The translations under genes were made by a program, and so were the position numbers. This document shows, piece by piece, positions 63,146 through 64,000 of a stretch of 64,000 bases of DNA (within the stretch, counting starts at the first letter, position 1; each line of letters begins with the position of its first letter). This stretch comes from Paraphysomonas bandaiensis (lineage: Eukaryota > Chrysophyceae), in assembly GCA_965644295.1 (NCBI GenBank), contig CBFFRP010000263.1, positions 434,001 through 498,000 on the forward strand, given 5' to 3'. The notes under the pieces are model-generated. The model was not told where the DNA came from, ran no database searches, and worked only from the letters and a program-made list of their open reading frames with translations.

Positions 63146-63218
63146 GCCGGGCTAGCTCAGTCGGTAGAGCGCAGGACTCTTAATCCTGTGGTCGTGGGTT
63201 CGAGCCCCACGTTCGGTG
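63146..63218 (+). tRNA. tRNA-Lys(CUU)
   Basis: The cloverleaf has acceptor GCCGGGC/GTTCGGT with G73, D-arm AGCTCAGTCGGTAGAGC, anticodon loop CTCTTAA (CTT) and T-arm GTGGGTTCGAGCCCCAC. It is followed by a T-rich tract. Confidence 0.95.
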
Positions 63219-63327
63219 CAAAATTTTTTCAATACTCTTATAATGATTTACTATAACTTCTTAATATATATATCGTAAAAAATGCCAAAGCCATTACCAA
63301 AGAAAGTCAGTTCGATACTGGCAATGA

Positions 63328-63400
63328 GGGCGACTAGCTCAATTGGTAGAGCGCACGCTTAGCATGCGTGAGGTAGTGGGATCGAAGCCCACGTTGTCCA
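63328..63400 (+). tRNA. tRNA-Ala(AGC)
   Basis: The cloverleaf has acceptor GGGCGAC/GTTGTCC with A73, anticodon loop CTTAGCA (AGC) and T-arm GTGGGATCGAAGCCCAC. A T-run (63405-63410) follows. Two G-T pairs in the acceptor are normal for tRNA-Ala. Confidence 0.93.
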
Positions 63401-63674
63401 CATCTTTTTATTTTCGTCATCCATATACTGTGTTATACGTAGTGGTATATCTCTGTATTTTAGGATTGTCCACCTCTTTGGCCACTCATGTAGGGTACAC
63501 ATATCTGTACATATAGAGAAGTACGAGTGGTATGATGCCTCAGGCCACATACTTTTACTGTATGTACATGTATATGTATATATAACCATATACAATCTAC
63601 GTCTCATTATATTAAGTCTTATATCACTCTATATATGGACATATCACTCATAATACACTGATAACTATCCTCTC

Positions 63675-64000
63675 ATGTTAACCCCTAGATATGTACATCG
63701 TTATATGTCAATCACCCGTCTCTGGCCTATCATACACCGCTCACAACCTCATATCCGGCCCTTCTCACTCCTTCCTAGTATATATGTACCCAGAGAATTT
63801 GATAAAGAACTTAAATCACTTATATCTGGTTCATTTTCATCAGCTGATATTAATAAGTTTCTATCCAATCATTTGAATGATATGTCAGAGCATGATATTG
63901 GCAATTTTATGCTACAATGTGGACATAGTCGTGTACGTATTAATGACAAATACATTAACCGAATATTGCTATATTTTAAGAGCAGTAGGAAACCTATATC
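63675..64000 (+). CDS. 5' end of a probable mitochondrial protein (partial)
   Basis: An open frame from ATG 63675 runs off the window edge (108 codons seen). The first 30 residues (MLTPRYVHRYMSITRLW, then RSQPHIRPFS) are rich in R, S and aromatics without acids, like a mitochondrial presequence. Next come helical segments (LKSLISGSFSSADINKFL, MSEHDIGNFMLQC) resembling the repeat region of RAP/FAST-kinase-like or HPR-type organelle RNA-binding proteins. The family assignment is tentative because the C-terminus is missing. Confidence 0.55.
   Translation, partial: MLTPRYVHRYMSITRLWPIIHRSQPHIRPFSLLPSIYVPREFDKELKSLISGSFSSADINKFLSNHLNDMSEHDIGNFMLQCGHSRVRINDKYINRILLYFKSSRKPI

Noticed and set aside
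62951-63256. Frame running over tRNA-Lys
   Set aside because: It overlaps a clear tRNA and has no protein similarity.

Overview
This is a gene-dense, AT-rich piece of a eukaryotic nuclear genome using the standard code. Coding regions are split by very short GT-AG introns (about 43-60 nt, a few longer). Two genes encode axonemal proteins (a CCDC113-type coiled-coil protein and a PACRG-type protein), so the organism builds cilia or flagella. The F-box/ankyrin gene with 29-residue CPWDE-type repeats, the YHYH/bestrophin-like fusion and the mitochondrial-looking partial gene at the right edge recall stramenopile or haptophyte protists. That placement is an inference only.

Left part (1-8.4 kb): an intact Ty1/copia retrotransposon on the minus strand (712-5890, identical LTRs, 5-bp target duplication), short interspersed repeats, then tRNA-Glu(CUC) and tRNA-Arg(CCG) pointing at each other. 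Housekeeping and signalling block (9.3-23.5 kb): eIF2 gamma, an EF-hand protein, a PB1-domain MAP3K-like kinase, an NVL/Rix7 AAA ATPase in 13 exons, CCDC113, and a small protein of three WxLAxG repeats ending in a CaaX box. Middle block (24-43 kb): a non-autonomous hAT element, a membrane-anchored DUF1796 protein, GPC1-type acyltransferase, PACRG, an SLC38-type amino-acid transporter, a membrane-anchored BNR/sialidase-like protein, a flavin monooxygenase and the YHYH fusion.

Repeat-rich block (43.5-47 kb): a long-inverted-repeat element carrying a nested hAT copy, followed by rearranged and duplicated repeat DNA. Right part (47-64 kb): an ELAV-like RNA-binding protein, an intronless PLP decarboxylase, an LTR-bounded 5.4-kb unit (51174-56579) whose only recognisable gene is the F-box/ankyrin gene, a small three-exon unknown gene, RTF2, an AGC kinase with predicted N-myristoylation, tRNA-Lys(CUU) and tRNA-Ala(AGC), and the 5' end of a probable mitochondrial protein.

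The genes are individually transcribed and show no operon logic. The most notable observations are the LTR unit carrying a host-like F-box/ankyrin gene, the triple-repeat CaaX protein, the NVL homologue lacking the D1 Walker B glutamate, the eIF2 gamma without its cysteine knuckle, and a long-TIR element family with several copies here. Exon joins were worked out by hand from reading frame, GT-AG sites and family resemblance.
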